From Pseudomonadota bacterium (lineage in GTDB: Bacteria > Pseudomonadota > Alphaproteobacteria > Rhizobiales > Xanthobacteraceae): a stretch of DNA of 6,982 bases. The notes beneath the pieces are model-generated. The model ran no database searches, had not been told where the DNA came from, and was given only the letters and a program-made list of their open reading frames with translations. The stretch's first letter is position 1. Each line of letters starts with the position of its first letter. The position numbers and the translations under genes were made by a program. Below, piece by piece: positions 6,010 to 6,982 of this stretch. Location of the stretch: NCBI GenBank assembly GCA_023405565.1, contig JAEXXW010000531.1:1-6982 (forward strand), written 5' to 3'.

Positions 6010-6507
6010 TTCTTGGTTCGACCCCTCCCCCATGCCAAAAGCCATCGGCGCCATGCCGATGATCATGGCAAGCGCCGTCATCAAGACTGGTCGAAATCTT
6101 GTGAATCCTGCTTCAAACGCAGCAAGAGCCGCATCGCCGCAAGCCTCAAGCCTTTCTCTTGCAAAACTGACAACCAAGATAGAATTGGCCGTAGCCACGC
6201 CCATACACATGATGGCGCCCGTCAATGCCGGCACTGAAAGTGGTGTGCCCGTAAAAAACAGCATCCAGGCAATGCCTGCGAGCGCCGATGGCAAAGCCGC
6301 AACAATCACCAGAGAATCTGCCCATGACTGAAAGTTGATGACGATCAGAAGATAAATCATCAGCACAGCCCCAAGGAGACCAAGGCCCATGCCCGTAAAT
6401 GCTGTTACCATCGTCGCATACTGCCCGCGTATTGTGACCGTGACTCCTCTTGGTTTTTCGTTGTCCAAGCTCTGAATGACGTCCTGTACATCCGAGGCAA
6501 CGGCGCC
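6010..6507 (-). pseudogene. RND multidrug efflux pump, internal fragment of the C-terminal half
   Basis: On the minus strand about 165 residues match the inner-membrane RND transporter of tripartite efflux pumps (AcrB/MexB/CzcA type). They run from VASDVQDVIQSL and GVTVTIRGQYATM, through membrane helices (LGLLGAVLMIYLLIVINFQS, VIVAALPSALAGIAWMLFF), MCMGVATANSILVVSFA and FRPVLMTALAMIIGMAPMAF, to GMGEG. A whole pump is about 1,000-1,050 residues, so most is missing. Homology begins at about 6507 with a stop just before it at 6529-6531, and ends at about 6010-6022, where relatives continue with EQNAPLGRAV. The open frame then runs as unrelated sequence to 5920, over the terminase 3' end. It contains no internal stop, so the truncation may be fairly recent. 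It cannot transport anything. Confidence 0.8.
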
Positions 6508-6512
6508 CAGAC

Positions 6513-6905
6513 ATAGAAGGCGATCCGATTATCGTCGTGCTTACCGAAAGCGTGCCTGACAGTCATCTTGCCGCTCTACGCAGCGAGCGGATATCTTACA
6601 TCTTCGCGGGCACGGACGAGCTTGATTTGGAGCGCGCATTGATGGTGCTAAACCAAGAAGTTGGTTTAAAGCGCATTGCGTTGCAGGGTGGGGGAAGCAC
6701 AAACAGCACGTTCTTAGGGGCAAGACTTATCAATGAGATAAGTTTGGTCATCTTTCCTGCCATCGACGGGACGGAGGGCGCACCGTCGGTATTCGAGAAT
6801 CGGAATAGTAGCACCGAAATGCCGACCATGAGCTTGCTTGGCGTGAAAGAACTTAAAGGAGGCGCCGTGTGGCTGCGGTACGAGCTGGAAAATAATCCCT
6901 CTTAG
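6513..6905 (+). pseudogene. RibD C-terminal (dihydrofolate-reductase-like) domain protein, 5'-truncated
   Basis: The reading starts without a start codon at about 6513 as EGDPIIVVLTESVPDSHLA. It continues through RISYIFAGTDELDLERAL, the hallmark LKRIALQGGGSTNSTFL, ARLINEISLVIFPAIDG and GGAVWLRYEL to a TAG at 6903-6905. The GGG motif followed by LIDEISL-like and PAIDG segments is typical of the RibD C-terminal reductase fold, which uses NADPH. In riboflavin synthesis it reduces a ribosylamino-pyrimidine, but many relatives have unknown substrates. About 130 residues remain of an expected about 220-230, so roughly the N-terminal 40 percent is lost. A GTG at 6537 could start a 122-aa remnant. 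The break at about 6508 is the same point where the divergent RND fragment ends. Confidence 0.75.
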
Positions 6906-6982
6906 GGTTGACCACCTGATCTCAAGACATCCGAGTTCGCATTTTAGAGCAACGCGTTAGCGCGGGAACGCACTCTTAGCAT
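6906..6982. other. Sequence after the RibD-like fragment
   Basis: 77 bases to the right edge with no gene seen. A GC-rich AACGCGTTAGCGCG stretch has minor self-complementarity but no following T-run, so I do not call a terminator. Confidence 0.3.

Noticed and set aside
6015..6021. GGTTCGA also present at the RND boundary, like the tRNA-like site at about 1149-1156, suggesting flanking att repeats
   Set aside because: The shared core is only 7 bases, with partial C-rich similarity after it. That is expected by chance in 5 kb of GC-rich DNA, and the right-hand copy is largely explained by RND coding sequence.
6146..6514. Second minus-strand frame over the RND fragment
   Set aside because: Its translation is Gly/Arg/His-rich nonsense. 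The adjacent frame has clear membrane helices and RND motifs.
1..6982. CRISPR array or tandem-repeat system
   Set aside because: No regularly spaced direct repeats were seen by eye on either strand.

Overview
The window looks like accessory DNA from a high-GC alphaproteobacterium, probably Hyphomicrobiales (Rhizobiales) or a sphingomonad. This rests on codon use and on the gene types present: a FecI-type sigma factor, an IS3-family element, RND and RibD-like fragments, and a ParB-methyltransferase / DUF5681 / terminase cassette of a kind I associate with those groups. The taxonomic call is an inference, because no marker gene is present.

Layout. Positions 1-110 are the end of an IS3-family insertion sequence whose orfA runs off the left edge. 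Positions 111-1640 are a graveyard of gene fragments: a tyrosine-recombinase piece (about 316-492, + strand), a FecI-like sigma factor that has lost its 3' end (- strand), a frameshifted N-terminal piece of a second tyrosine recombinase (about 1104-1380, - strand) and a small deleted and stopped gene (about 1405-1625, - strand). Positions 1808-5972 hold four intact genes on the + strand. They are an unrecognised 236-aa protein, a beta-class DNA methyltransferase with a ParB-like N-terminal domain, a DUF5681 protein, and a complete phage-type large terminase. The last three are tightly packed, with 4-nt stop/start overlaps, and read as one operon. Positions 6010-6905 return to relics: an internal piece of an RND efflux pump (- strand) directly abutting a 5'-truncated RibD C-terminal-domain gene (+ strand).

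How it fits together. The three-gene cassette is the only clearly functional unit. The methyltransferase recognises and methylates DNA, the DUF5681 protein is a small basic protein in the position usually held by a small terminase, and TerL has ATPase and nuclease motifs in place. No portal, protease, capsid or tail gene follows; the next thing downstream is a broken efflux gene. The cassette is therefore either a stripped prophage or mobile remnant, or a retained DNA-processing module. The intact reading frames amid heavy decay make it the most interesting part of the window.
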